From assembly GCA_964458655.1 (NCBI GenBank), contig CAYWJT010000056.1, positions 1 to 17,610 of the forward strand: DNA of 17,610 nt, in the 5' to 3' direction. The DNA is from CAYWJT01 sp964458655. GTDB lineage: Bacteria > Acidobacteriota > Aminicenantia > Aminicenantales > Saccharicenantaceae. The position numbers and the translations under genes are program-made. Below the pieces are notes generated by a model. The model worked only from the letters and a program-made list of their open reading frames with translations, ran no database searches and had not been told where the DNA came from. Shown here piece by piece: positions 1 through 7,541 of the stretch (its first letter is position 1; each line of letters begins with the position of its first letter).

Positions 1-4
1 CGAG

Positions 5-925
5 TCAAGAAACGGTGAGGCATTTCTCCTGGAAGGCGCGGGCGAAGTCGTCGAGGTCCTTGGGGCTGAGGAGGATGCGGCCCTGTTCCACGTAGGAGTT
101 GTAAAGCGCGTTGAAGCAGGTCTGGAAGCGGTAGCCGGCCGTCCGCGCGGGGTTGGTGTCGCGTTTTTCCTCGTCGAGGCGCACCGAGATCAGGGTCTCT
201 CGGTCCTCCGCGAAATTGTAGACATAGCTGGCTGTCCCGACGCAGTGCAGTATGCCGGCTTCCAGGTCCTCGTTGGGCGAAAGTTCGAGGGAGCCGCTCC
301 TCGCCGGCTCGGAGAGCTCGAGCAGGGAGAGAGGCGTCAGCTGCCTGGCGTAGAAGAAATTGTCGCCTTCGATGCGCTCGCCGTCGATTGCGCCGCTGCA
401 GCCCGTCCCTTCTGGCCAGGCGCGCAGGAGAAGCAGGAACGAGCCCTGTTTCTCGAGGAGCATCAGCGTGTCCACCTCGTTCTGGGTGCCGTCGTCGAAG
501 GTCATCGAGACGATGTAGAGCTCGCGCAGGTTGGCGGCCTCGGGCGAGAAGGGGTCGAGGTTGGTGTAGACGGCGTATCCGACGAAGGGCTTGTTCCCGG
601 TGGCCAGGTTCTCCTCGTACTCGGTGATGAACCAGCCCGGCTGGGTGTCCCATTCGCCGTACTTGAGGCTGCTCTTGTAGGCGGCCAGGTCGAGGCTCCG
701 CTCCTTGCTCCGGTAGAGGTCGAACAGGGCGGCCGGATGGATGGTGGCGCCGCGGAACGTGAACGTGCCGGGGATGTCCCGCGGAGGCTCCTTGCGGCAG
801 GCCGCGGACTGGAGGGCAAAGAGGCAGGCGCCGAGGAGAACGGCCGCCCCGGCGGCGAGCCCGCGGGCCTTGCTCCGGTATCGGCGACCTTGTCGGAGGT
901 GTCGCCGGCGCGCTTTTTCGGACAT
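5..925 (-). CDS. Putative lipoprotein / exported protein of unknown function
   Basis: About 306 aa. The ATG at 925 is chosen because AGGAGG lies a few bases upstream; the frame stays open further upstream but has no ribosome binding site there. The N-terminus is very basic (residues 4-21, many Arg/Lys), followed by a hydrophobic stretch at about 22-42 that contains two cysteines. Cys34 sits in LLGAC, a good lipobox pattern but followed by more hydrophobic residues. Cys43 sits in QSAAC, a weaker lipobox but at the end of the hydrophobic run. Either way the product is probably exported and possibly lipid-anchored. The mature part is mixed alpha/beta-looking, rich in Glu, Asp and Tyr, with no motif I recognise. 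It is divergent from the DUF5916 gene. Function unknown; the export call is moderately secure, the lipoprotein call less so. Confidence 0.7.
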   Translation of the reverse strand: MSEKARRRHLRQGRRYRSKARGLAAGAAVLLGACLFALQSAACRKEPPRDIPGTFTFRGATIHPAALFDLYRSKERSLDLAAYKSSLKYGEWDTQPGWFITEYEENLATGNKPFVGYAVYTNLDPFSPEAANLRELYIVSMTFDDGTQNEVDTLMLLEKQGSFLLLLRAWPEGTGCSGAIDGERIEGDNFFYARQLTPLSLLELSEPARSGSLELSPNEDLEAGILHCVGTASYVYNFAEDRETLISVRLDEEKRDTNPARTAGYRFQTCFNALYNSYVEQGRILLSPKDLDDFARAFQEKCLTVS

Positions 926-995
926 GACGGGCCTCCTTCTCCTTATTAGACCATGCGCGCCGCCAAAACTTCCAGATTCTTGGCGGCCGGGCAAT

Positions 996-1023
996 CCGGC
1001 ACCTGGCAGCGCACCGGGCACCG
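996..1023. repeat. Degenerate GGTACC-family palindromic repeat
   Basis: GGCACCTGGCAG followed by GCACCGGGCACCG resembles the GGCACCTGGTAC and GGTACC units at 4416-4463 and 10312-10360. It lies in the intergenic region between two divergent genes. The same region has a 6-bp inverted repeat CGCCAA/TTGGCG (961-966 and 980-985). The match to the repeat family is by eye and imperfect. Confidence 0.4.
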
Positions 1024-1156
1024 ATTTTGATCCCGCAGCCGATTTCTTCGCCCGCCCGAGGGAACTTTTCGGCCGAGCGCTTCGTAATTACGGGTGAGAA
1101 CGCGGATTTCGGTCCGCAATCTCCGGGATTCGTCGGATCGAGCCCGCGGGCGTCGA

Positions 1157-1162
1157 TATGAT
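1157..1162 (+). promoter_or_regulatory. Candidate -10 box (TATGAT) for the DUF5916 gene
   Basis: TATGAT differs from TATAAT at one position and lies about 40 bases before the preferred GTG start, giving a leader of roughly 33 nt. No convincing -35 box is visible at 17 bp spacing, so this is a candidate only. Confidence 0.3.
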
Positions 1163-1201
1163 GCAGGCGAACCGAGTTGCAGATATGACCGGGAGGCACA
1201 G

Positions 1202-3493
1202 GTGAAACAGCCGAGAAAAATCGAAGCGACAGCCACAGACACAGCGCTCGACCGCCGGACTTCCGTCCTGCGGGCCGGCGCCTTCCTATTAATATTAATG
1301 TCGTTGTTGACGGTCCTTGCGCTCGACCTCTGGCCGCTCGCGCCGGCCGTGTCGGCGGCACCGGCCGCGCCCCCCGACGACGACGGCGGCAAGCCGGCCG
1401 CGGCGCCGCTTCCGCCGTCCGTGCCGGTCGCCGAAACCCCGCCCGTCATCGACGGCAAGCTCGACGACCCGGCCTGGGCCAACGCCATGAAGTTCGAGGC
1501 CTTCAAGACCTTCAAGCCCGACTTCGGCAAGGAGGGGAGCCAGCGGACCGTCGCCTACCTGACCTACGACTCCGAGAACATATATTTCGCGGCCCGGGCC
1601 TTCGACAGCGAACCGGCCAAGATCAAGACTTCGGTCTGCCGCCGCGACGCCATGGGCGACGACGACCTCATCGGGGTCATCCTCGACACCTTCAACGACA
1701 TGCAGAGCGGCTACGGCTTAATGCTCAACCCCTACGGCATCCAGGGCGACGGCATCCTGAACTCCCAGGGCAACCTCGACGACAGCCTCGACCTCGTCTG
1801 GTACAGCAAGGGCCAGGTCGACGAACAGGGCTACACGGTCGAGGCCCAGGTCCCGCTCAAGAGCCTGCGCTTCCCCTACAGGAAGACGACGACCATGCGC
1901 GTCATCTTCTTCCGCTTCATCACCCGCAACTCGGAGCAGGTCTCGGACCCGCCGTTCGCGCCGGACAAGGGCAGCCCGCTCATGCAGGCCGCGCCGGTCC
2001 TGTTCCACGGCCTGCATTACAGGCGGGTCGCCGAGCTCATCCCGGCCTTCACCTACGGCAACCGTTACGCCGCGAGCGAGGGCAGCATGACCCGGGTGGA
2101 GCAGAACAAGGACTTCAGCCTGACCGGCAAGCTCGGCCTGACGTCCGACCTCATTCTCGACGGGGCCTACAACCCCGATTTCAGCCAGGTCGAGGCCGAC
2201 GCCGGCCAGATCGACGTCAACCTGCGCTACCAGCTTTACTACCAAGAGAAGCGGCCGTTCTTCCAGGAAGGGGCCGACCTCTGGAATTTCGGCGGCCAGG
2301 TCGAGGATTCGCCGCTCCAGGCCGTGGTTTACACGCGGACCATCATCAACCCCGACTACGGCTTCAAGCTGACGGGCAAGCTGACGCGGCGCGACACGCT
2401 GGCGACGATCTACGCCCGGGACAACCTGCCGGGGGACGCGACGGACGAGCACCCGGAGTTCATGATCGCCCGTTACAAGCACGCGCTGAAGGGCGACTCC
2501 TACCTGGGGGCTTTCTACACCGGGCGCGAGGCCGGCGGCGGCTACAACCGGGTGGGCGGCGTCGACGGCTCGCTGCGGCTGAACGGCATATCGACGCTGT
2601 CGTTCCACGCCTTCGGCGCGCTCACCAGGGACGGCGACGCGGCGGAGACGAAGAAGGACCACGCGCTGTCCGTGAGCTACGACCTCTCGAACCGCAAGTG
2701 GGCCGCCAACCTCGGCTACCAGGACGTGTCGGAGAACTTCCGGGTGGACACCGGGTTCGTGACGAGGACGGGCGTGCGGCGCGTCTCGGCCTTCGCCATG
2801 TACCGGATCTACCCGAAGAGCAAGTTCTTCCAGACGATCGAGCCGTTCTACTGGAGCTACCATCTTTACGACACGTTCTACGACATGTGGGAGACCTGCA
2901 ACTTCTTCGTGCTGCGCTTCCAGCTGCCGCGGAGCACGCAGGTGCGCTTCGAGGGCATCGCGGCCAACGAGGTCTTCGCGGGGCAGAGGTTCGGCCGCAG
3001 CGGGTACGGCTTCAGGCTGAACTCGCAGGTCACGAAGCAGCTCTTCGTCTTCCTGTTCGCGCGGCACATGGGCTCGATCTATTACGACCCGGAGGCGCCG
3101 TACCAGGGCGACGGGAACAGGTTCAGCGTCGAGGTCGGCTACCAGCCGGTGGACAAGTTCAGCTCATATTTCAGCCTCAGCTATTCGGAATTCTTCCGGC
3201 GGGCGGACGGCGAGAAGATCTACGACTACACCATCGTGCGCAGCCGGAACACCTTCCAGCTCAACAAGTACCTGTTCCTGAGGGGGATAGTCGAGTACAA
3301 CTTCTACCGGAAGCGGCTGACGGCCGACGCGCTGGTCTCGTTCACCTACATTCCGGGGACGGTGTTCTACGTGGGCTACGGGTCGGCCTTCCAGCGGGTC
3401 GAGTGGAACGGGTCGGAGTACGTGGAGAGCGACCGCTTCCTCGAGACCCAGCGCGGGTTCTTCCTGAAGATAAGCTACCTGTGGCGGTTTTAA
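1202..3493 (+). CDS. DUF5916 family protein with CBM9-like domain, outer-membrane beta-barrel
   Basis: About 763 aa from GTG 1202, preferred because GGGAGG lies 5-6 bases upstream; a GTG at 1094 is in frame but has no ribosome binding site. Residues 1-24 are polar, 25-45 hydrophobic (LLILMSLLTVLALDLW), with a likely signal cleavage near AVSAA at about 50-54. From about residue 79, TPPVIDGKLDDPAW is the typical opening of a CBM9-like domain (carbohydrate-binding fold), continuing through VAYLTYDSENIYFAARAFDS. The rest is the DUF5916 region: alternating aromatic and polar strands (SFHAFGAL, FFRFITRN, YFSLSYSEFF) as in an outer-membrane barrel, ending in YLWRF; a terminal Phe is the usual BAM recognition signal. 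DUF5916 proteins are common in Bacteroidota and Acidobacteriota; the substrate is unknown. Family assignment is confident; role is inference. Confidence 0.88.
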   Translation: MKQPRKIEATATDTALDRRTSVLRAGAFLLILMSLLTVLALDLWPLAPAVSAAPAAPPDDDGGKPAAAPLPPSVPVAETPPVIDGKLDDPAWANAMKFEAFKTFKPDFGKEGSQRTVAYLTYDSENIYFAARAFDSEPAKIKTSVCRRDAMGDDDLIGVILDTFNDMQSGYGLMLNPYGIQGDGILNSQGNLDDSLDLVWYSKGQVDEQGYTVEAQVPLKSLRFPYRKTTTMRVIFFRFITRNSEQVSDPPFAPDKGSPLMQAAPVLFHGLHYRRVAELIPAFTYGNRYAASEGSMTRVEQNKDFSLTGKLGLTSDLILDGAYNPDFSQVEADAGQIDVNLRYQLYYQEKRPFFQEGADLWNFGGQVEDSPLQAVVYTRTIINPDYGFKLTGKLTRRDTLATIYARDNLPGDATDEHPEFMIARYKHALKGDSYLGAFYTGREAGGGYNRVGGVDGSLRLNGISTLSFHAFGALTRDGDAAETKKDHALSVSYDLSNRKWAANLGYQDVSENFRVDTGFVTRTGVRRVSAFAMYRIYPKSKFFQTIEPFYWSYHLYDTFYDMWETCNFFVLRFQLPRSTQVRFEGIAANEVFAGQRFGRSGYGFRLNSQVTKQLFVFLFARHMGSIYYDPEAPYQGDGNRFSVEVGYQPVDKFSSYFSLSYSEFFRRADGEKIYDYTIVRSRNTFQLNKYLFLRGIVEYNFYRKRLTADALVSFTYIPGTVFYVGYGSAFQRVEWNGSEYVESDRFLETQRGFFLKISYLWRF

Positions 3494-3495
3494 TT

Positions 3496-3550
3496 CCGGT
3501 ACCTGGTACCTTCGGTACTCGGTACCTAATACCGGCGGTACCAGGTACCG
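3496..3550. repeat. GGTACC palindromic repeat cluster between convergent genes
   Basis: GGTACCTGGTACC at 3498-3510 is the exact reverse complement of GGTACCAGGTACC at 3537-3549; the C/G pair just outside also matches. Between them lie CGGTACTCGGTACC and TAATACCGG, which give further internal pairing (CGGTA 3520-3524 with TACCG 3530-3534). The cluster starts two bases after one stop codon and ends eight bases before the opposing one, the classic position for REP-type elements. As RNA it would fold into a stable hairpin in either direction, so it may also act as a bidirectional 3' stabiliser or terminator, although no U-tract follows. Confidence 0.85.
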
Positions 3551-3558
3551 ATGAGCTG

Positions 3559-4254
3559 CTACCGGAGCCTGGCCTTGATTCCGGCGACGAGGCAAAAGGC
3601 CCTCGTTTTTATCGTCGGGTAATCGTCCAGGTAGCCGCCCGCGCCGTTGTTCAGGTTCGCCAGCCCCAGGTAATAGCGGGCCTCGGCGAACATGCACAGC
3701 CTCTTATGGACGACCTCGATCCCCGCTCCGGCCATGGCGCTCAGGTCGGTGCGCCGGGTCTCGCCCTTGAGGTCCACCGTGTACGGCATTACCGGCAGCA
3801 TTGGGTCAGAGTACACGGTCAGCTTGTGGCTGAGGACATAAGCGAGCTCCCCTCCGGCCACGACGTAGGGCGTCGATTCCGGCAGGAAGCGGAGCTTGAG
3901 CCCCACCGGCACGCTGACCTGATCTAACTTATAGACGTGCCTCTCCACGAGCGGGCCGTTCTGGTATTGGAGCGGAGCCCTGGTGCCCTTCCCGATGTAC
4001 TGGATGCCGAAGTCGAGGCTCAAGAGCCGGTTGAGCGGCAGGTCGACTCCGATTCCGGCGACCGCCCGCCGCAGGTGCCGTATTGCGAAACTGACCTCGG
4101 GGATCATGAGACCGTCGGGAGGCTCCGAGTACCAGGAGCTCGTGGCTCCGCCGTAGAGCTTGATGTCCGGGCCGAGCGCTCCGGGGGCAGAGGCGGCCGG
4201 AGCGCAAAGCAGTGCGGCGGCCAGGATGACGAGGAAGGTTCTTTTAGCGGGCAT
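3559..4254 (-). CDS. Small outer-membrane beta-barrel protein (porin-like)
   Basis: About 231 aa. ATG 4254 is preached by AGGAGG at the right distance; an upstream in-frame ATG at 4314 lacks one and would mask the signal peptide. MPAKRTFLVILAAALLCAPAASA is a clear signal peptide with cleavage after ASA at about residue 23. The mature protein alternates short amphipathic strands and turns (IKLYGGATSSWY, LLSLDFGIQYIGKG, VSVPVGLKLRFLP, PYVVAGGELAYVLS, LSAMAGAGIEVV, LCMFAEARYYLGLANL), as in the PorT/OMP_b-brl_2 group of eight-stranded barrels, where GLKLRF and FAEARYYLGL-like strands are typical. It lies tail to tail with the DUF5916 gene and divergent from the methyltransferase gene. Its role cannot be told from sequence. 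Confidence 0.75.
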   Translation of the reverse strand: MPAKRTFLVILAAALLCAPAASAPGALGPDIKLYGGATSSWYSEPPDGLMIPEVSFAIRHLRRAVAGIGVDLPLNRLLSLDFGIQYIGKGTRAPLQYQNGPLVERHVYKLDQVSVPVGLKLRFLPESTPYVVAGGELAYVLSHKLTVYSDPMLPVMPYTVDLKGETRRTDLSAMAGAGIEVVHKRLCMFAEARYYLGLANLNNGAGGYLDDYPTIKTRAFCLVAGIKARLR

Positions 4255-4270
4255 TTCGGACCTCCTATCC

Positions 4271-4299
4271 GATATATCCGTTAAGATTTGCACCGGCAA
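4271..4299 (-). promoter_or_regulatory. Candidate sigma70-type promoter for the small barrel protein gene
   Basis: On the minus strand, TTGCCG (plus coordinates 4294-4299) and TATATC (4271-4276) are separated by exactly 17 bp. Each matches the consensus at four of six positions. Transcription would start just before the AGGAGG ribosome binding site. Confidence 0.4.
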
Positions 4300-4309
4300 A
4301 AATGCAAAT
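4286..4309. promoter_or_regulatory. Inverted repeat ATTTGCA-N10-TGCAAAT, possible operator
   Basis: A perfect 7-bp inverted repeat (4286-4292 and 4303-4309) overlaps the -35 box of the candidate minus-strand promoter and sits in a divergent intergenic region. Spacing of about 17 bp centre to centre would suit a dimeric regulator. It stands out as AT-rich sequence in GC-rich surroundings. No regulator is identified. Confidence 0.35.
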
Positions 4310-4415
4310 TTCATGCCAGCCGGCTATCGAAAAAAACTAGGGAGTCAGGCGGACGCCCTGACGAGAAGGCCCCGCGACCTGTCCTCGGACGTGGACACGT
4401 CGCTCCAGTTCATGT

Positions 4416-4463
4416 CCGGTATCTGGTACGCGTGGCACCTGGTACAGACGGCACCTGGTACCG
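4416..4463. repeat. GGTACC-family repeat cluster (three units)
   Basis: Three related units follow one another: CCGGTATCTGGTACG (4416-4430), GGCACCTGGTAC (4434-4445) and GGCACCTGGTACCG (4450-4463). They are direct rather than inverted copies and lie upstream of the methyltransferase gene. The rest of the 4310-4551 interval shows no gene or RNA I can support. Confidence 0.75.
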
Positions 4464-4551
4464 TGAAATCGGCTCGCCCTCGCCTTGATTGCTCCATCAG
4501 CCTGAAGTAAGATTCTCTGGCCTGTCCAGCGCGAGGATTGAGGAGGTGATC

Positions 4552-5496
4552 ATGGAGTGCCGGAAGCATTTCGCGAGAATGCCGATTAATATCGCGATCG
4601 CGGGCGGCCTCTCGTTGATTTTGTCGTTTTCGTCCGGTTGCCGGCCGGGAGTTCAGGATCTGGTTCAGACCATTCATGAAAAGGACGCCTTGTACCGCGC
4701 CGGTCGACCTCTTCGGGCGGTCGATGAAATCCACGATAAAAGGCTTGCCGATCAGGCTTCGTTGCTGGAGGAATATCGCAGGAACCCCGAGCTCTTCATC
4801 GGACGAATCCCCAAAAAAGAGCGGCATTATCTGTTCGACGCCGTGATCGACCCTCAAACGATGATCCGGGTGGGCAGACCCGGGGACGGCGGCAAATGGG
4901 TTTGCAATCCACAATTGCTGGGAGAACATCCTATCGTGTATTCCTTCGGCGTAGGGGATGAGATCTCGTTCGATACGGGAATGGCTGGCATGTTCGGCGC
5001 CCAGGTTCATATGTTCGATCCCAACCCCGCCGTTGCCGAAGCGCTGCCTTCCCCAGCGGAGGGATATGTCTGCGGAGCCGGGCGCCTGTTCTATCATGCG
5101 GTCGGTCTCGGGCCGGTCTCGACCGAGAAAGGCCATGAATTCGACCTGGTGATCAAAGGCAAGAAATGTGAGGTCAGGCCCTTGATGGAGCTCGCCCGCT
5201 CTTTTCATCATAGCCGGGTCGACATCCTGAAAATTGACATTGAAGGCGGAGAGTTTTCCGCTTTGCGCGAGATCCTTTCCTCCGGGACGCTCTCAGCGCT
5301 GGACATAAAAATGATCCTGGTGGAATTCCATTTCTGGAATCAAGGCCTGTTCAAAGACTTCTTGGACCTCGTCGGCTCGTTGGCCGAAGCCGGTTATTTG
5401 ATCTACCGCAAGGAATTCAATGCCGCCAACATCAAGTGCGCGGAATATGCCTTCGTGAAAGCGCCTCTGCCGGACCCCGGGCGGAACGGCGAATGA
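4552..5496 (+). CDS. METTL24/FkbM-like SAM-dependent methyltransferase with export-type N-terminus
   Basis: About 314 aa. ATG 4552 follows GAGGAGGTGATC, an excellent ribosome binding site; the in-frame ATG at 4489 has none. Residues 11-29 are hydrophobic (INIAIAGGLSLILSFSSG), ending in Cys30, which fits a lipoprotein signal or a membrane anchor. The catalytic part begins with VGRPGDGGKWVCNP (107-120), typical of the METTL24/Methyltransf_22 group. Then come motif I YSFGVGDEISFD (130-141), the acidic post-I FDPNP (155-159), and VDILKIDIEGGEFSALRE (223-240), the hallmark of FkbM-type methyltransferases. Substrate unknown. Codon use is less GC-rich (53-58% in sampled lines) than in neighbours, hinting at acquisition. 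An exported methyltransferase is odd because S-adenosylmethionine is cytoplasmic; a membrane anchor facing the cytoplasm is an alternative. Confidence 0.78.
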   Translation: MECRKHFARMPINIAIAGGLSLILSFSSGCRPGVQDLVQTIHEKDALYRAGRPLRAVDEIHDKRLADQASLLEEYRRNPELFIGRIPKKERHYLFDAVIDPQTMIRVGRPGDGGKWVCNPQLLGEHPIVYSFGVGDEISFDTGMAGMFGAQVHMFDPNPAVAEALPSPAEGYVCGAGRLFYHAVGLGPVSTEKGHEFDLVIKGKKCEVRPLMELARSFHHSRVDILKIDIEGGEFSALREILSSGTLSALDIKMILVEFHFWNQGLFKDFLDLVGSLAEAGYLIYRKEFNAANIKCAEYAFVKAPLPDPGRNGE

Positions 5497-5521
5497 GGCG
5501 CTCCCGGGGCAAGTCGACTTC

Positions 5522-7390
5522 CTACTTCACGACCATCGAGGCGAAGGGCAGGACGTAGGCCTGGAGGATGACGAGCAGGCCGACCAGGGCCGCGAGCGCC
5601 AGGCTGTGCAGGAACACGAAGCGCAGGATGTCGCCCTCGTGCCCGTACCACCTGGTCGCGGTGCTGGCCACGACGATGCTCTGGGCGTCGATCATCTTGC
5701 CCATGACCCCGCCGCTGCTGTTGGCCGCCGCCATGAGCACGGGGTTCAGGCCGAGCTGCTCGGCGGTTATCCGCTGCAGGCTCCCGAACAGCACGTTGGA
5801 GGACGTGTCGGAGCCGGTCAGGGCCACGCCCAGCCAGCCGAGCAGGGTCCCGAAGAACGGGTAGAGGAAGCCGGTCCGGGCGAAGGCCAGCCCCATGGCC
5901 GCGTCCAGCCCGGCATAGCGCGTGACGTAGCCGACGGCCATCATGGCGGCGACGGTCAGCAGCGAGAAGCGCACGCGCGCGGCCGTCCTGCCCCAGAGCG
6001 CCGCCATCCGCCGCGGCTTGAAGCCCATGGCCAGGGCCGAAGTGACCGCCGCCAGCAGGATGGCCGTCCCGGTGAACGACAGCCAGTTGAAGACGTAGAC
6101 GGCCGGCTCGGCGGCCGGCGCGGGAACGACCGGCGGCATCCGGTAGATGAGGCCGTCGACAACAGGCACCGTCAGCCTGAAGCTCGAAACGCTGTCGAGG
6201 AAGCGTTTGACCTGAGGGATGCCCCAAACGAAAACGGCCAGGGTCAGCAGGGCCCAGGGCAGCCAGGCCTTGAAGACCTCTCCGCGGCTCAAGGGACGCC
6301 GCGGCGGCGCCGCTTTTCCTTCGGTACCCGCGGTCGAGGCGTCGGGGTCTTCTGTCGCACCGGCGGCGCGGGCGTTCTTGTCGCCGGCCGTGTCGGCGTC
6401 GGCGCCAGGTTGAGCGCCGGCATCAGCTACCGAAACCGCGTCAGCGTCCCCTTCAGCGCCGGCGGCCGCGCCTCCCGCGCCTCCCGAATCGCCCGCACCG
6501 CCTGCTGTGTCTCCGGCGTTTGCGGCGCCCGCGCTTTTCGCGCTCTCGGCCGTCATGGCGTCGCCGTCCCAATCCCGTTTCGGCCGCCACAGCTTCAGGA
6601 AAAAGACGAGGGCCGCCATGGAGACGACCGCGGGCAGGATCCCCGCGAGCCACGGCCCGTGCAGGTTCGAGATAAGGACCTGCGGAAGCGCGAAGCAGGC
6701 GCCGGCCACGAGCAGGGCCGGCCAGACCTCGAGCATGCCCCTGAAGCCCGCGAACGCCCACACCAACCAGAAGGGGATGACGAGCGAGAACGGACTAAGC
6801 TGGCGTCCGACCATGGCGCTCAGTTTGTGGATGTCGAGCCCCGTGACCCCTGCCAGCGCGACGATGGGCGTTCCGAGCGCCCCGAACGCGACGGGCGAGG
6901 TGTTGGCGATGAGCGACAGCCCGGAAGCGGCCAGAGGAGCGAAGCCGAGCCCGATCAGGATGGCCGCGGTCACGGCGACCGGCGTCCCGAACCCGGCCGC
7001 GCCCTCGAAGAAGGCGCCGAACGAGAAGGCCACGAGCAGGAGCTGCAGGCGGCGGTCGCGGGTGATGCCGGTCAGGCTCTGCTGGAGCAGGCTGAAATGG
7101 CCCTTCTCGCGCGAGAGGTCGTAGAGAAAGATGACGTTGACGATGATCCAGCCGATGGGGAAGAGGCCGAAAGCCGCGCCATAGACGGCCGCGGCCAGGG
7201 CTTTTGCGGGCGGCATGCCGAAGACGCCGATGGCGACGACCAAAGCCGCGCCCAGGCCCAGGAGCGCCGCGCGGTGGGCCTTGAGGCGCAGGAAGGCGAG
7301 CGTGCCGAGCAGGACGGCCACCGGCAGCGCGGCCACGAGCGCCGAAAGCAGCGGACTGCCGAGCGGGTCGTAAACCTGGTGCCAGGGCAT
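5522..7390 (-). CDS. lldP: L-lactate permease (LldP/LctP family)
   Basis: About 622 aa from ATG 7390; the preceding GGGAAAG is only a modest ribosome binding site, but MPWHQVYDPLGSPLLSALVA matches the usual LldP start. LldP proteins import L-lactate (and glycolate or D-lactate) with protons. The protein is strongly hydrophobic with at least twelve membrane segments; the signature FGAFFEGAAGFGTPVAVTAAI (125-144) and NTSPVAFGALGTPI (163-176) are diagnostic, as is TGSDTSSNVLFG near the C-terminus. Residues about 275-365 (6296-6568) are an Ala/Gly/Asp-rich hydrophilic stretch inserted between two membrane segments and absent from typical 550-aa homologues. It converges on the methyltransferase gene (25 bp gap) and is divergent from the helicase. 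The carbon-source role fits the fbp gene nearby, but the two are not co-transcribed. Confidence 0.93.
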   Translation of the reverse strand: MPWHQVYDPLGSPLLSALVAALPVAVLLGTLAFLRLKAHRAALLGLGAALVVAIGVFGMPPAKALAAAVYGAAFGLFPIGWIIVNVIFLYDLSREKGHFSLLQQSLTGITRDRRLQLLLVAFSFGAFFEGAAGFGTPVAVTAAILIGLGFAPLAASGLSLIANTSPVAFGALGTPIVALAGVTGLDIHKLSAMVGRQLSPFSLVIPFWLVWAFAGFRGMLEVWPALLVAGACFALPQVLISNLHGPWLAGILPAVVSMAALVFFLKLWRPKRDWDGDAMTAESAKSAGAANAGDTAGGAGDSGGAGGAAAGAEGDADAVSVADAGAQPGADADTAGDKNARAAGATEDPDASTAGTEGKAAPPRRPLSRGEVFKAWLPWALLTLAVFVWGIPQVKRFLDSVSSFRLTVPVVDGLIYRMPPVVPAPAAEPAVYVFNWLSFTGTAILLAAVTSALAMGFKPRRMAALWGRTAARVRFSLLTVAAMMAVGYVTRYAGLDAAMGLAFARTGFLYPFFGTLLGWLGVALTGSDTSSNVLFGSLQRITAEQLGLNPVLMAAANSSGGVMGKMIDAQSIVVASTATRWYGHEGDILRFVFLHSLALAALVGLLVILQAYVLPFASMVVK

Positions 7391-7405
7391 GTGACGCTTT
7401 CCCGG

Positions 7406-7419
7406 GTCGCGTTCGCGAC
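7406..7419 (-). promoter_or_regulatory. Short hairpin in the lldP leader
   Basis: GTCGCG and CGCGAC form a near-perfect palindrome (with TT/AA in the middle) between the lldP -10 box and the start codon. It could be an operator half-site pair or an RNA hairpin just upstream of the ribosome binding site. No regulator is identified. Confidence 0.3.
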
Positions 7420-7427
7420 AGGCGGGT

Positions 7428-7433
7428 ATTATA
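7428..7433 (-). promoter_or_regulatory. Consensus -10 box (TATAAT) for lldP
   Basis: On the minus strand the sequence reads GGCTATAATACC, an exact TATAAT, about 38 bp upstream of the start codon. The matching -35 position (plus 7451-7456) reads TTTCGC, a poor match, so an activator may be needed. Confidence 0.5.
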
Positions 7434-7471
7434 GCCGAAGCGGCTCGCGGGCGAAACCGGGAACAGAAACG

Positions 7472-7484
7472 GGTACCTGGTACC
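7472..7484. repeat. GGTACCTGGTACC repeat unit between lldP and hrpA
   Basis: An exact copy of the 13-bp unit found at 3498-3510 and 10313-10325, in the divergent intergenic region. A nearby CCCGGGCC-rich stretch (7484-7500) adds small direct repeats. Confidence 0.8.
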
Positions 7485-7529
7485 GGGCCTTCCCGGGCCT
7501 TCCGCTCTCCCGACGCGGTTAATTGATGA

Positions 7530-7535
7530 TAGAAT
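7530..7535 (+). promoter_or_regulatory. Candidate -10 box for hrpA, suggesting a leaderless transcript
   Basis: TAGAAT sits seven bases before the ATG at 7542 in an AT-rich patch (TTAATTGATGATAGAATAAAAG). If used, transcription would start at or next to the start codon, which would explain why no Shine-Dalgarno sequence is visible. No good -35 is seen. Confidence 0.3.
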
Positions 7536-7541
7536 AAAAGC

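Noticed and set aside
1718..3067. Long open frame (449 codons) on the minus strand inside the DUF5916 gene
   Set aside because: It is antisense to a well-supported gene, has a Val/Glu/Arg/Leu-heavy composition typical of a mirrored GC-rich frame, and shows no domain.
5606..7522. Open frame of 638 codons on the plus strand antisense to lldP
   Set aside because: Composition is dominated by Arg, Gly, Gln and Asp, as expected from the complement of a GC-rich membrane-protein gene; lldP has diagnostic motifs.
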